Below, piece by piece: positions 25,550 to 33,773 of a stretch of 64,000 nt of DNA. A program made the translations under genes and the position numbers. Every line of letters starts with the position of its first letter. The first letter of the stretch is position 1. A model generated the notes under the pieces. It saw nothing but the letters and a program-made list of their open reading frames with translations, ran no database searches and had not been told where the DNA came from. Origin of the DNA: Firm-04 sp946413695 (GTDB lineage Bacteria > Bacillota > Clostridia > Oscillospirales > Ruminococcaceae); the NCBI GenBank assembly GCA_946413695.1, contig CAMKLV010000004.1:28075-92074 (forward strand), in the 5' to 3' direction.

Positions 25550-27310
25550 ATGGCGATGAACGGTGCCAAACCGATGAACGGCTGTGTCACAACGGACGCG
25601 CATTTCCACATGGTCTATGCGGATGCGGCATTTTTCCACTACTTCGGGGACGATGTCATCTATTCGATTCTGCGAACTGTCCACGATGCAGATACCGAGC
25701 GTCTGCTCGGGCTCGCACACGGTCTGCGGGACGGGCAGACCGAACAGATTGCGCTGCGCATGCGCGGCATTGCGGAGGATTACCGCTGGATGCTCGTCAG
25801 CATGACGGCGCACGGCGAGGGCGAGGAGCGGCAGTATCAGCTCCGCATTACCGATGCATACCGGATGCAGCGGGAGCTTCTGCAGTCGATGTCCGAGAAC
25901 AGCGATTACCGCTTCTATCTCAATCTGATGCGCGATCTCGCGTTCCGGTATTCGTTCCGGACAAAGCGCATCCGGCTGATGAGCTTTGACTGCTGCCGCG
26001 AGAATATCCTGACCGATATGCGCCTTGCGGACTGGAAAGCGCAGGCAATCGAAAAGGGCATGATCGAGGAGCGTGACATTCCGAAATTTGAAAAGCTCTG
26101 CGCCGAGATCGAATCCGGCGCGAACCGTTTTCAGTGTGAGCTGGAGACAAGCGTCTGCTCAAACGGACAGCGCATGGAGTATTGCGCATTCCGCGGCGTC
26201 ACGCGCTCCGATGCACCGGGCAGCCGCGAGGTACTCGGCACAATCGGATTCCTGCACGCAAAATACAAGAGCAAAGAGCCAGGCTGGCTGATTGAGGCGA
26301 CCCGCGATTCCGCGACCGATCTGCTCAATAAAAATGCGATTACGGCGCATGCAAAGGCAGTCCTTGCCGCACAGCCTGCGGAGACCGTTGCGCTGGTGCT
26401 GCTGACCATCGACGATTTCAAGGGCATCAATGACCGATACGGTCACATGTACGGCGACGAGGTGCTGTTCACGCTCTCGCATATTCTCAAGACGGAAATC
26501 GGCACACGCGGCGCTGCCGGAAGAATCGGCGGCGGCATGTTCCTGCTCGTATTGGAAGGCATCGCGGATGAGACCGATCTGCGCGGCATTCTGCGTGCGA
26601 TCCGGACAAAATTCGAGTGGGCATGGGAATCCGGCGGCGAGCAGAAGCCGCTCGCACATGTCACCTGCTCGATGGGCGCGGCGTGCTATCCGATCAACGC
26701 CAAGGACTACGAGGAGCTGTTCATGCAGGCGGATAAGGCGCTCTACATCGCACACGAAAAGGGACACAACCGCTATGTCATCTATGATGTGGAAAAGCAC
26801 GGCGCCGTGCAGCCGAACCGCGCGCGCGATTATTCCGATCTCTATGCCGCGCCGCCTGTCCAGAGCAATGTGGGCTTCACGGCAGACCTCGTGCAGGAAT
26901 ATCTGCACGGCAAGCCGGAGATGCAGGGCGTTTTGCAGCGCATCGGGGCGCAGTTCGGGCTTGACGGCATCCAGATTTTCACCGCGCCGGATTGGCAGCC
27001 CGCATTCAGCTGGGGGCACCCCTTTGCAGGGGATGCATCGCTGCTGACCGCGGAGCCGTTCGCGCAGCATTACACCGCCGACCGCGTCTGCGTGATTGAC
27101 AACATCAACGCGCTCGAGGGCATTGACGATGCGGTTTATGCGCGGCTTGCAAATGAGAATCTGCTCGGTGCCGTGCTGTATCTCGCGGAGCAGGACGGCA
27201 AGCCCGCGGCACTCACGGCATTCGGGCTCTACGGCAGATTCCGCAAGTGGAGCAATCTCGATATCAGCCACTTGACGATTCTCGGGAGTATGCTGACCGC
27301 AGAGCTTTGA
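25550..27310 (+). CDS. PAS/GGDEF-like regulator with degenerate active site, plus GAF-like domain
   Basis: 586 residues from the ATG behind GAAAGGCAGGTGC; a longer in-frame stretch upstream overlaps the tRNA gene and is rejected. An N-terminal PAS-like region (residues about 10-150) leads to a diguanylate-cyclase fold with clear family features (DSATDLLNKNAI, DDFKGINDRYGHMYGDEVL). The active-site loop, however, reads RIGGGMFLLVL: GGGMF instead of GGDEF. Loss of both acidic residues should abolish cyclase activity, so it may bind GTP or c-di-GMP as a sensor only. The C-terminal 130 residues look GAF-like. No signal peptide, so cytoplasmic. Confidence 0.82.
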   Translation: MAMNGAKPMNGCVTTDAHFHMVYADAAFFHYFGDDVIYSILRTVHDADTERLLGLAHGLRDGQTEQIALRMRGIAEDYRWMLVSMTAHGEGEERQYQLRITDAYRMQRELLQSMSENSDYRFYLNLMRDLAFRYSFRTKRIRLMSFDCCRENILTDMRLADWKAQAIEKGMIEERDIPKFEKLCAEIESGANRFQCELETSVCSNGQRMEYCAFRGVTRSDAPGSREVLGTIGFLHAKYKSKEPGWLIEATRDSATDLLNKNAITAHAKAVLAAQPAETVALVLLTIDDFKGINDRYGHMYGDEVLFTLSHILKTEIGTRGAAGRIGGGMFLLVLEGIADETDLRGILRAIRTKFEWAWESGGEQKPLAHVTCSMGAACYPINAKDYEELFMQADKALYIAHEKGHNRYVIYDVEKHGAVQPNRARDYSDLYAAPPVQSNVGFTADLVQEYLHGKPEMQGVLQRIGAQFGLDGIQIFTAPDWQPAFSWGHPFAGDASLLTAEPFAQHYTADRVCVIDNINALEGIDDAVYARLANENLLGAVLYLAEQDGKPAALTAFGLYGRFRKWSNLDISHLTILGSMLTAEL

Positions 27311-27351
27311 ATCCGAAGATTTCCATATCACTGCACGAACGGGGGCAAATC

Positions 27352-28047
27352 ATGTTGTACAAAGCATTCAGTGACCGACTGTTTTCCTATCTTGCGCTTT
27401 ATGAAAAGGGGCTGAAAAAGCAGGCAAATGCGGATATACAGGCAACCGCCGCATGGCTGCGCAGTCTGCCCGCCGCGGAGCAGGACAGCATTCTGCATCA
27501 GTTTCTGACAGCCTATTGCGACGAAGCCGCATGGGAGCCGCTGCATCGGCGCGGAAACGGCAATATGCCCCACGCGCTCAGCGAATCTGTCCGTGAATGG
27601 CTGACGCCGCGGTGTGAAGCGGGAAATATGCCGGAGCTGCGCTGGTATTATGAACTGTTCCGGAATCATCCCGCAGGCGCGGAACCGGCTGTGCGGTATC
27701 TCGAAGCCGCTTACGAAAGCATTGCCTGCGATCAGAAAACAGTCGATCTGCTGTTTGCATCTTTTGTGGATGAACTCGGCTGAGGCGCGCATCATTTTCC
27801 GGAAGGATGTATTCTCGAACAGGCGGTCATAGATCAGTGCATGCAGCAGTGTGAAGCGATTCTGGCAGTGCATGAAGTCAGCGAATATCTTGCATGCAGA
27901 TTTGAATATTATAAACGACTGTATGCCTGCTATGAACAGTATAAAGCCGACGGCAGAACCAGAGACTATGCCGGATACCTGAAAGCTGCGGAAATAGATG
28001 CTTACTACGCGAAAGCGTTTCCGCCCGCAGAGAAACAGCTCAACTGA
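27352..28047 (+). pseudogene. Hypothetical helical protein interrupted by an in-frame TGA
   Basis: Translation starts at ATG 27352 behind GGGGGCAAATC and gives 143 residues ending FVDELG, then TGA (27781-27783). The same frame continues without a break as GAHHFPEGCILEQAVIDQ to CRFEYYKRLYACYEQYKADG and a TAA at 28047, with unchanged codon use and helical character. The natural reading is one protein of 231 residues in which one codon, probably TGG, became TGA. A 68-residue internal start at 27841 lacks a ribosome binding site. Function unknown. The 3' end overlaps the convergent sigE gene by 8 bases. Confidence 0.65.
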
Positions 28048-28756
28048 ATATCACCGCTTCCAGATCATCCCGCAGCCGCCGGATGATCTTTTTTTCCAGC
28101 CGTGAGATATAGGACTGCGAAATCCCGATCAGATCAGCGACCTCCTTCTGCGTTTTCTCCTCCTCGCCGTTGAGCCCGAAGCGCATCTCCATGATCTGCC
28201 GTTCACGCGGATTCAGCCGCATCACCGCCTCACGGAGCAGTTTCCGCTCGGATTCGTTCTCGATATCGCGGCAGACGGCGTCCTCATCCGTTCCGAGCAG
28301 ATCGGAGAGCAGCAGCTCATTGCCGTCCCAATCGACATTGAGCGGCTCGTCGATCGAGATTTCGGCGCGGTACTGCGCAACCTTCCGCAGATGCATCAGG
28401 ATTTCATTCTCGATGCAGCGCGAGGCATAGGTTGCGAGCTTGATATTCTTCTCCGGCGAAAAGGTCGCAACGGCTTTCATCAGCCCGATCGAGCCGATTG
28501 AGATGAGATCATCGAGCGAGGCGGCAGGCGTCTCGAATTTCTTTGCGATATACACCACCAGCCGCAGATTGTGAACGATCAGCGTTTCGCGCGCGGCGGG
28601 ATCACCGGCGGCGAGCGCGGCAAAGGCTTCTGCCTCCTCTGCGCGGGAGAGCGGCGGCGGCAGCTGATCGGCACCGCTGATAAAATGTACCTCCTGCTCC
28701 TCAGGACGGCAGAATCTGCGGCGGAGCAGGTTCATCCAGAACACAAATAATTGCAT
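28040..28756 (-). CDS. sigE: Sporulation sigma factor SigE
   Basis: 238 residues; start at the ATG behind AATGAGGTGTATATT. Sigma-70 regions are clear: region 2 (NLRLVVYIAKKFE, DLISIGSIGLMKAVATF, ATYASRCIENEILMHLRK) and region 4 (LNPRERQIMEMRFGLNGEE, TQKEVADLIGISQSYISRLE). The 28-residue N-terminal pro-sequence (MQLFVFWMNLLRRRFC) is amphipathic, as in pro-sigmaE. It lies 11 bases after spoIIGA, which encodes the processing protease, the classic pairing. It directs mother-cell transcription after asymmetric division. Confidence 0.95.
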   Translation of the reverse strand: MQLFVFWMNLLRRRFCRPEEQEVHFISGADQLPPPLSRAEEAEAFAALAAGDPAARETLIVHNLRLVVYIAKKFETPAASLDDLISIGSIGLMKAVATFSPEKNIKLATYASRCIENEILMHLRKVAQYRAEISIDEPLNVDWDGNELLLSDLLGTDEDAVCRDIENESERKLLREAVMRLNPRERQIMEMRFGLNGEEEKTQKEVADLIGISQSYISRLEKKIIRRLRDDLEAVIFS

Positions 28757-28766
28757 AATATACACC

Positions 28767-29612
28767 TCATTTTCGTTTGATGCGGGGGCTTTCCGGCACG
28801 CAGCATGCAGGGATGACAGCAGGCATCTCCGGCTGACCGCTCAGCGCAAGCAGGATATCAAGCGGCTGCTCTCCCCTGCCCTGCGGCATCTCCAGCGCGG
28901 CGTGATCCGGCAGGAATGCAGGCAGCAGGCGCGTTCCGGTCACGGTTCTGACAGGCAGCATCCGGAAGCCCTTTGCATCCGCGGCAGCAGATTCCGCATC
29001 GGGATACTGCGCGAGCCACTGCCGGAGCGCATCCGTGCCGCAGACGATCACCGGCTTGCCGGAAAACACATCGCGCAGGGTGTTGCCGCTGTCCGCGAGC
29101 GCAGGCAGACTGAAATCCATGCCGTCAATCCGCAGATGCAGCCGGTATGTACGGTGCCGGTTTGCCGCAGCGCGGCGCTCCCAGAGTGCAGCGATTGCGG
29201 CGGCGGCGGTTGTCCCGAGCAGCAGTGTCAGCAGCGAGATATCCGCGTAGATCACGGTATTTTGCAGATACCACCCCGCCGGTGTCCGCCGCGATGCCAG
29301 CAGCCAGACCGTTCCGCAAAAGAGCAGACTGCATCCGAAAAATACAGCGGTCTGCCGGAGCAATAAGCGCCTGTTTCCGAAGCCGAATGCAATGCCGCAG
29401 AGCAGCACCGCAAGCAGAATCCGCAGCAGCAGCAATCCCGGCACCGGCAGCGGCGGCAGAAAAATACTCAGCGCAGAGACCGCCCCGACCGCCGCCGCGA
29501 GCAGACAGCGCAAAGGTTTCAGCGGCGCATGCGTCAGGGCGGCTGTTGTGCGGAGCAGCGCATAATCCGCCCAGAGATTCGAGAGCAGCAGCACATCCAG
29601 ATAGATCGTCAT
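28767..29612 (-). CDS. spoIIGA: Sigma-E processing peptidase SpoIIGA
   Basis: 281 residues from ATG 29612 (a GTG at 29621 is the alternative). Five hydrophobic segments in the first 150 residues are followed by a cytoplasmic aspartic-protease-like domain with the catalytic motif ALADSGNTLRD, as in SpoIIGA of Bacillus and clostridia. It cleaves the pro-sequence of sigma-E. The family needs dimerisation and the SpoIIR signal for activity; spoIIR is not in the window. The C-terminus (VPESPRIKRK) ends 11 bases before sigE. Confidence 0.92.
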   Translation of the reverse strand: MTIYLDVLLLSNLWADYALLRTTAALTHAPLKPLRCLLAAAVGAVSALSIFLPPLPVPGLLLLRILLAVLLCGIAFGFGNRRLLLRQTAVFFGCSLLFCGTVWLLASRRTPAGWYLQNTVIYADISLLTLLLGTTAAAAIAALWERRAAANRHRTYRLHLRIDGMDFSLPALADSGNTLRDVFSGKPVIVCGTDALRQWLAQYPDAESAAADAKGFRMLPVRTVTGTRLLPAFLPDHAALEMPQGRGEQPLDILLALSGQPEMPAVIPACCVPESPRIKRK

Positions 29613-29628
29613 TGCATTCACCGGATTC

Positions 29629-29661
29629 AGTATAGCATATCCGCGGCGTGAAACTTGTCAG
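29629..29661 (-). promoter_or_regulatory. Possible spoIIG promoter with long spacer
   Basis: Reverse-strand CTGACA (29656-29661) and TATACT (29629-29634) are separated by 21 bases. The B. subtilis spoIIG promoter, used with Spo0A, also has an abnormally long spacer. A start site near 29622 would leave almost no leader. Confidence 0.45.
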
Positions 29662-29688
29662 TTTAAGGTGTCTCCGACGGATCAAAAA

Positions 29689-29754
29689 TGGGGCTTACAG
29701 TGTTGCTGCGCAAACTGTGCCCCATACCCCGCCAAAGGGATTGAATCCCTTTGG
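29689..29754. repeat. Tandem double-hairpin intergenic element
   Basis: ATGGGGC...GCCCCAT with an inner ACAGT/ACTGT pair, then CCAAAGGGATTGAATCCCTTTGG as a nearly perfect palindrome, with CCCCG between. Similar consecutive-hairpin elements lie at 48.14-48.18 and 57.83-57.89 kb. Confidence 0.5.
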
Positions 29755-29811
29755 AATCCCCGTGTTTATATGTGATTAGAATAAAATCGCTCCTGTTAGC
29801 TGGCAGGGCAT

Positions 29812-29841
29812 AAAAAAAGCACCCGCCGGAGCAGGTGCTTT
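29812..29841 (-). terminator. Terminator of the lipoprotein gene
   Basis: AAAGCACC and GGTGCTTT arms; reverse-strand reading continues TTTTTTTA. It lies 15 bases after the stop of the gene at 29856. Confidence 0.8.
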
Positions 29842-29855
29842 CAGACAGCTTATTA

Positions 29856-30557
29856 TTATTCGTGCAGCTTTGCTTGTGTCAAAGGAAGCTCAGCTGCTTG
29901 TTTCATCTGGTCAAGTGCATCCTGGCTGTCGGAGCATGTAAATGCGATCCAGCAGGAAGGAATTACCATTTTGTCTGTACCTCCGTCGCCCAAAAAGCCA
30001 TAATAAGCAATGTAATTGATATTATCATTTAAAATTGAATTCATGGTGCCTTCTGCCCGGAGAAGCGGATAATCTAACATCTGCGATTCGCTTTTGGAAT
30101 CTATGGTAACTCTTGAAAAATCATCGTTAATGCTGCTAAGAAGCAATTGTCTTAAGAGATTGCTTTCTTCCTTAACCATCACTTCCGGCAAGTCATCCAG
30201 TGTATATCCGCCCGGCTTATCAGTTTCCGGAGCTCGATATTCCTGTAAAAATGTTAAAAACACTGTATTATCTGTGTCGTGATTCCAGCAGCACTGATAA
30301 CCAAGACGCCGCGCCTTGTCGAAGATCTCCATTCCTGGCGGAATCGGCATATCATAGCCTCTCCACTCCATAAATTCTGTCACTATTTCATCTTGTGTGC
30401 CTTCAGACTTCTTTTCTTTTTCCGCAGATTCCTCTTTCACCGGAGCCGCAGAAGAACTGCTCTCCGCCGCCGTACTGTTCTCCGCAGCCGGTGCGGTGCT
30501 GCCGCAGCCTGTCAGCAGAAGTGCCGCCATGCAAAATGCAAATACTTTCTTATTCAT
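29856..30557 (-). CDS. Lipoprotein of unknown function
   Basis: 233 residues behind AAAAGGAGAAAATGAC. Lipobox LLTGC (Cys18), then a Ser/Ala/Glu linker to about residue 55, then a soluble alpha/beta domain of about 170 residues (WRGYDMPIPPGMEIFDKARR, WIAFTCSDSQDALDQMKQAA). Monocistronic, with its own consensus promoter and terminator. The domain looks like a small stress- or photosystem-PsbP-like fold by secondary-structure pattern only; I do not assign it. Confidence 0.7.
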   Translation of the reverse strand: MNKKVFAFCMAALLLTGCGSTAPAAENSTAAESSSSAAPVKEESAEKEKKSEGTQDEIVTEFMEWRGYDMPIPPGMEIFDKARRLGYQCCWNHDTDNTVFLTFLQEYRAPETDKPGGYTLDDLPEVMVKEESNLLRQLLLSSINDDFSRVTIDSKSESQMLDYPLLRAEGTMNSILNDNINYIAYYGFLGDGGTDKMVIPSCWIAFTCSDSQDALDQMKQAAELPLTQAKLHE

Positions 30558-30613
30558 GTCATTTTCTCCTTTTCAGTCACATTCGCAGTATGTCAGATGA
30601 TACTGCCATTGAT

Positions 30614-30642
30614 ATTATACCGTTTTCTGTTCAAAATGTCAA
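30614..30642 (-). promoter_or_regulatory. Promoter of the lipoprotein gene
   Basis: Reverse-strand TTGACA (30637-30642), 17 bases, TATAAT (30614-30619). Confidence 0.8.
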
Positions 30643-30791
30643 GAGAATAAATGTATATTATACATAAAAAACAACATCCTATTCCGTGCAGCTCTGAAAT
30701 GCCGGAGTTTGCATACATTTATCATTTTTCACAAAAAAACAGAGTGCAGATGCAGAAAACCGCCGAGCCGTGCGTATTTTTCGCCGCCCCA

Positions 30792-30820
30792 TTGCGTTTT
30801 CCGCTGTTTTATGCTATAAT
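30792..30820 (+). promoter_or_regulatory. Promoter of glnN
   Basis: TTGCGT (30792-30797), 17 bases, TATAAT (30815-30820). The leader to ATG 30907 is about 80 bases and contains AAAGGAGGGG at 30862-30871, then a small TCCGC/GCGGA hairpin (30877-30890). That places the ribosome-binding site 35 bases from the start codon. Confidence 0.65.
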
Positions 30821-30906
30821 AGTACGGTAAGGAACCGGAGCGCTTTCTCCGGATTGAGATGAAAGGAGGGGTACAGTCCGCAAAGGCGGATTGTATCACA
30901 GTCATT

Positions 30907-33018
30907 ATGCTGAACACCCAGAATACACCCTCACCGGATACCTATTTCGGCTGCAACGTATTCAACGAAACCGTCATGCGCAACTGCCTGCCGAAGAAGG
31001 TTTTTGAGGCAGTCATGTGTACGCGCAAGATGGGTACGCCGCTGCCGAAGGATGCCGCAGATTCTGTCGCAAACGCCATGAAGGAATGGGCGGTTGCGAA
31101 CGGCTGCACACATTTCACGCACTGGTTCCAGCCGATGACCGGTGTCACCGCGGAAAAGCACGATGCTTTCCTCACACCTGTCTCCGGCGGCGTCATCCTT
31201 GATTTCTCCGGCAAGGAGCTCATCAAGGGCGAATCGGATGCATCCTCTTTCCCCTCGGGCGGCCTGCGCGCGACCTTTGAAGCCCGCGGCTATACCGCAT
31301 GGGACCCGACCTCCGATGCATTCATCAAGGACCGCACCCTCTGCATCCCGACCGGCTTTGTCTCCTATACCGGCGAGGTGCTCGATAAAAAGACCCCGCT
31401 GCTCCGCTCGATGGAGGCAGTCAGCCGCGCAAGCGTCCGGATGCTCCGTCTGTTCGGCAATGACAAGGTGCAGCGCGTCATGACCAATGTCGGCCCCGAG
31501 CAGGAATACTTCCTGATCGACAAGGCAAGCTACGATGCCCGTGAGGATCTGATCCTGACCGGCAGAACGCTGTTCGGTGCAAAACCGCCGAAGGGCGAGG
31601 AAATGGATGACCACTACTTCGGCAACCTCACGCAGCGCGTCTCCGATTTCATGCGTGAGCTCGATGAGGAACTCTGGAAGCTCGGCATCTACGCAAAGAC
31701 CGAGCACAACGAGGTCGCACCGGCACAGCACGAGCTCGCTCCGGTCTACACCACATCCAATATTGCGGCAGACCACAACCAGCTCACGATGGAGCTGATG
31801 AAGAAAACCGCGCTCAAGCACGGACTCGTCTGCCTGCTGCACGAAAAGCCGTTCGCAGGCATCAGCGGCTCGGGCAAGCACAACAACTGGTCGCTCTCGA
31901 CCGATGACGGTCAGAATCTGCTTGACCCGGGCGACACGCCGCAGGACAACATGCAGTTCCTGCTCGTGCTCTGCGCATTCCTCAAGGGCGTGCGCGAATA
32001 TGCACCGCTGATCCGCCTGTCCTCCGCATCCGCAGGCAATGACTGCCGTCTCGGCGGCAACGAGGCGCCCCCGACTGTCATCTCCGTGTTCGTCGGCGAT
32101 GATCTCCAGCGCGTTCTCGATGCGATTGAGCAGGGCAAATCCCTCGATGACAGCGGCAAAGAGCGCTTCAACCTCGGCGTTGACGCAATGCCGCAGTTCC
32201 GCAAGGATACCACCGACCGCAACCGCACCTCCCCGATGGCATTCACCGGAAACAAGTTCGAGTTCCGTATGCTCGGCTCGGCGGATTCGATCTCCTGCTT
32301 CAATTTCGTCATGAACACGATCTTCGCACATGAGATCACCGAATTCTGCGATGAGCTCGAAAAGGCTGACGATTTCCAGACAGCCCTCCACGATCTGCTC
32401 GTGCGCACAATCCGCGAGAACAAGGATATCATCTTCAACGGCAACGGCTACGGCGATGAATGGTTCGCTGAGTGCAAGCGCCGCGGTCTGCCGAATTATC
32501 CCTCGACCGTCGAGGCACTGATGCAGTATGACCGTCCGGAGTTTGTCAAAATCTTCGAGGAGATGAACGTCCTCAACAAGGCGGAGATTACATCCCGTAA
32601 GGAAATTCTGCTCGATAACTACAGCAAGACCGTCGGCATCGAGGCAAAGACCATGCTCGATATCGCGCGCAAGAAGATTCTGCCGGTCTGCATTTCGTAT
32701 ACAAAGGATCTCTGCGAAGCAATCGCTGCAAAGGAGCATATCTCCCCGATGCTGCGGATCAGCTCCGCGGTCGAGGATGCACTTGCATCCCAGATCAGCG
32801 ACCTGACAGCAGGTCTCTACGATGCAATCGAGGATCTGCGCGAGGTCATCCAGCTCGCAGTCAGAGCGGACGGCGTTCAGGCAACTGCCGAGACCTATCG
32901 CTACAAGGTTGTTCCGGCAATGGAGCGTCTGCGCACAACCGCCGATGCGCTCGAAGTCCTGATTCCGCAGGAGAAGTGGCCGTTCCCGGCATACTCCGAG
33001 ATCCTGTATAACATCTGA
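30907..33018 (+). CDS. glnN: Glutamine synthetase, type III
   Basis: 703 residues, the length of GSIII enzymes. ATP + glutamate + ammonia gives glutamine; cytoplasmic dodecamer. Family landmarks: an N-terminal VFNETVMRNCLPKKVFEAV; the GSIII catalytic signature around VGPEQEYFLID; TEHNEVAPAQHELAPV; FAGISGSGKHNNWSLSTD; the nucleotide-binding NEAPPTVISVF; FRMLGSADS. Start chosen at MLNTQN because an extension to 30859 would read through the ribosome-binding sequence itself. A small gene follows 2 bases after the stop. GSIII is typical of ruminococci and Bacteroides as the ammonia-regulated enzyme; no riboswitch was found in its leader. Confidence 0.95.
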   Translation: MLNTQNTPSPDTYFGCNVFNETVMRNCLPKKVFEAVMCTRKMGTPLPKDAADSVANAMKEWAVANGCTHFTHWFQPMTGVTAEKHDAFLTPVSGGVILDFSGKELIKGESDASSFPSGGLRATFEARGYTAWDPTSDAFIKDRTLCIPTGFVSYTGEVLDKKTPLLRSMEAVSRASVRMLRLFGNDKVQRVMTNVGPEQEYFLIDKASYDAREDLILTGRTLFGAKPPKGEEMDDHYFGNLTQRVSDFMRELDEELWKLGIYAKTEHNEVAPAQHELAPVYTTSNIAADHNQLTMELMKKTALKHGLVCLLHEKPFAGISGSGKHNNWSLSTDDGQNLLDPGDTPQDNMQFLLVLCAFLKGVREYAPLIRLSSASAGNDCRLGGNEAPPTVISVFVGDDLQRVLDAIEQGKSLDDSGKERFNLGVDAMPQFRKDTTDRNRTSPMAFTGNKFEFRMLGSADSISCFNFVMNTIFAHEITEFCDELEKADDFQTALHDLLVRTIRENKDIIFNGNGYGDEWFAECKRRGLPNYPSTVEALMQYDRPEFVKIFEEMNVLNKAEITSRKEILLDNYSKTVGIEAKTMLDIARKKILPVCISYTKDLCEAIAAKEHISPMLRISSAVEDALASQISDLTAGLYDAIEDLREVIQLAVRADGVQATAETYRYKVVPAMERLRTTADALEVLIPQEKWPFPAYSEILYNI

Positions 33019-33020
33019 TC

Positions 33021-33773
33021 ATGCGCGAGCTTGCATTCCGCTATCATCCGCGTTCACCGGGCGGCAACTACCGGGAATATACCGCGGAAGAGCTGAAGAA
33101 TCCGGAGAAGGTGGAAAGCCTTTTCGACCTTTGCCAGATTCTGGAGGCATATATCACCGCGGACGGCTGGCACTTTCTGGTCGCACAGCACGGCTTTCAG
33201 CGTCTTTATGAGATCGACAAAAAAAGCGGCTGGTTCGATGAGGACACGCTCGAAGAATTTGTCACGGACATCTGCGGACAGATCGAGGATGCCGAAGTGC
33301 TCCGTGAAAAAGACAAAGCAGAATTTGAAACATTGGAACTGCAATTCACGCCGGAGATGCTCCGCGACCTCAAGGCTTATGCCGAATCCAAGGGCATGAG
33401 TCCGCGGGCACTGCTCCGGACAGCACTCGATGAATACCGCCACACACGCGGCGAGCTGCATACACCGCTCTATCTGCTCAACTTCTATCCGGATAAGGGC
33501 GAATTCTACGCGCTCAACTGCGCCGCAGAGGAACGCATCGGCTACCGGATTCAGCCGGAATCGCTGCCGCTTTCTCCGGATACAAGAGCAGCAATCCGGA
33601 CGCTGTACCGCGATTATGAGCAGTATCGCGATCCACAGAATCCCTATGCAAAACCAAGCGTCCCGCCGGAGCAGCGCGCAGCTTTCAACAAGCGTGCAGA
33701 AGCGCTCTATGAGAAAATCTCTGCAGAGCTCGGGCAGGATTTTCAGATCACAAAATTCAGTCAATGGTTCTGA
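33021..33773 (+). CDS. Hypothetical protein behind glnN, with ribbon-helix-helix-like segment
   Basis: 250 residues, start 2 bases after the glnN stop (TGATCATG), so coupled to it. No signal peptide or membrane helix. The middle has LQFTPEMLRDLKAYAESKGM followed by SPRALLRTALDEYR, which looks like a ribbon-helix-helix DNA-binding unit. The flanks (WHFLVAQHGFQRLYEIDKKS; LHTPLYLLNFYPDKGEFYAL) match nothing I know. The ORF overlaps mutY by 10 bases. It might sense or regulate nitrogen status, but only location supports this. Confidence 0.7.
   Translation: MRELAFRYHPRSPGGNYREYTAEELKNPEKVESLFDLCQILEAYITADGWHFLVAQHGFQRLYEIDKKSGWFDEDTLEEFVTDICGQIEDAEVLREKDKAEFETLELQFTPEMLRDLKAYAESKGMSPRALLRTALDEYRHTRGELHTPLYLLNFYPDKGEFYALNCAAEERIGYRIQPESLPLSPDTRAAIRTLYRDYEQYRDPQNPYAKPSVPPEQRAAFNKRAEALYEKISAELGQDFQITKFSQWF

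Noticed and set aside
27352..28047. TGA read as tryptophan or selenocysteine genome-wide
   Set aside because: Many genes in the window terminate normally at TGA (for example the 3.0-kb LRR gene, sigE's neighbour spoIIGA, prp's neighbours), and no SECIS-like hairpin is evident right after the codon.
30859..30906. N-terminal extension of glutamine synthetase from ATG 30859
   Set aside because: The extension would translate the ribosome-binding sequence itself and does not resemble GSIII N-termini.
30931..32739. 602-codon antisense frame over glnN
   Set aside because: Shadow of a G+C-rich real gene; glnN on the other strand is unmistakable.
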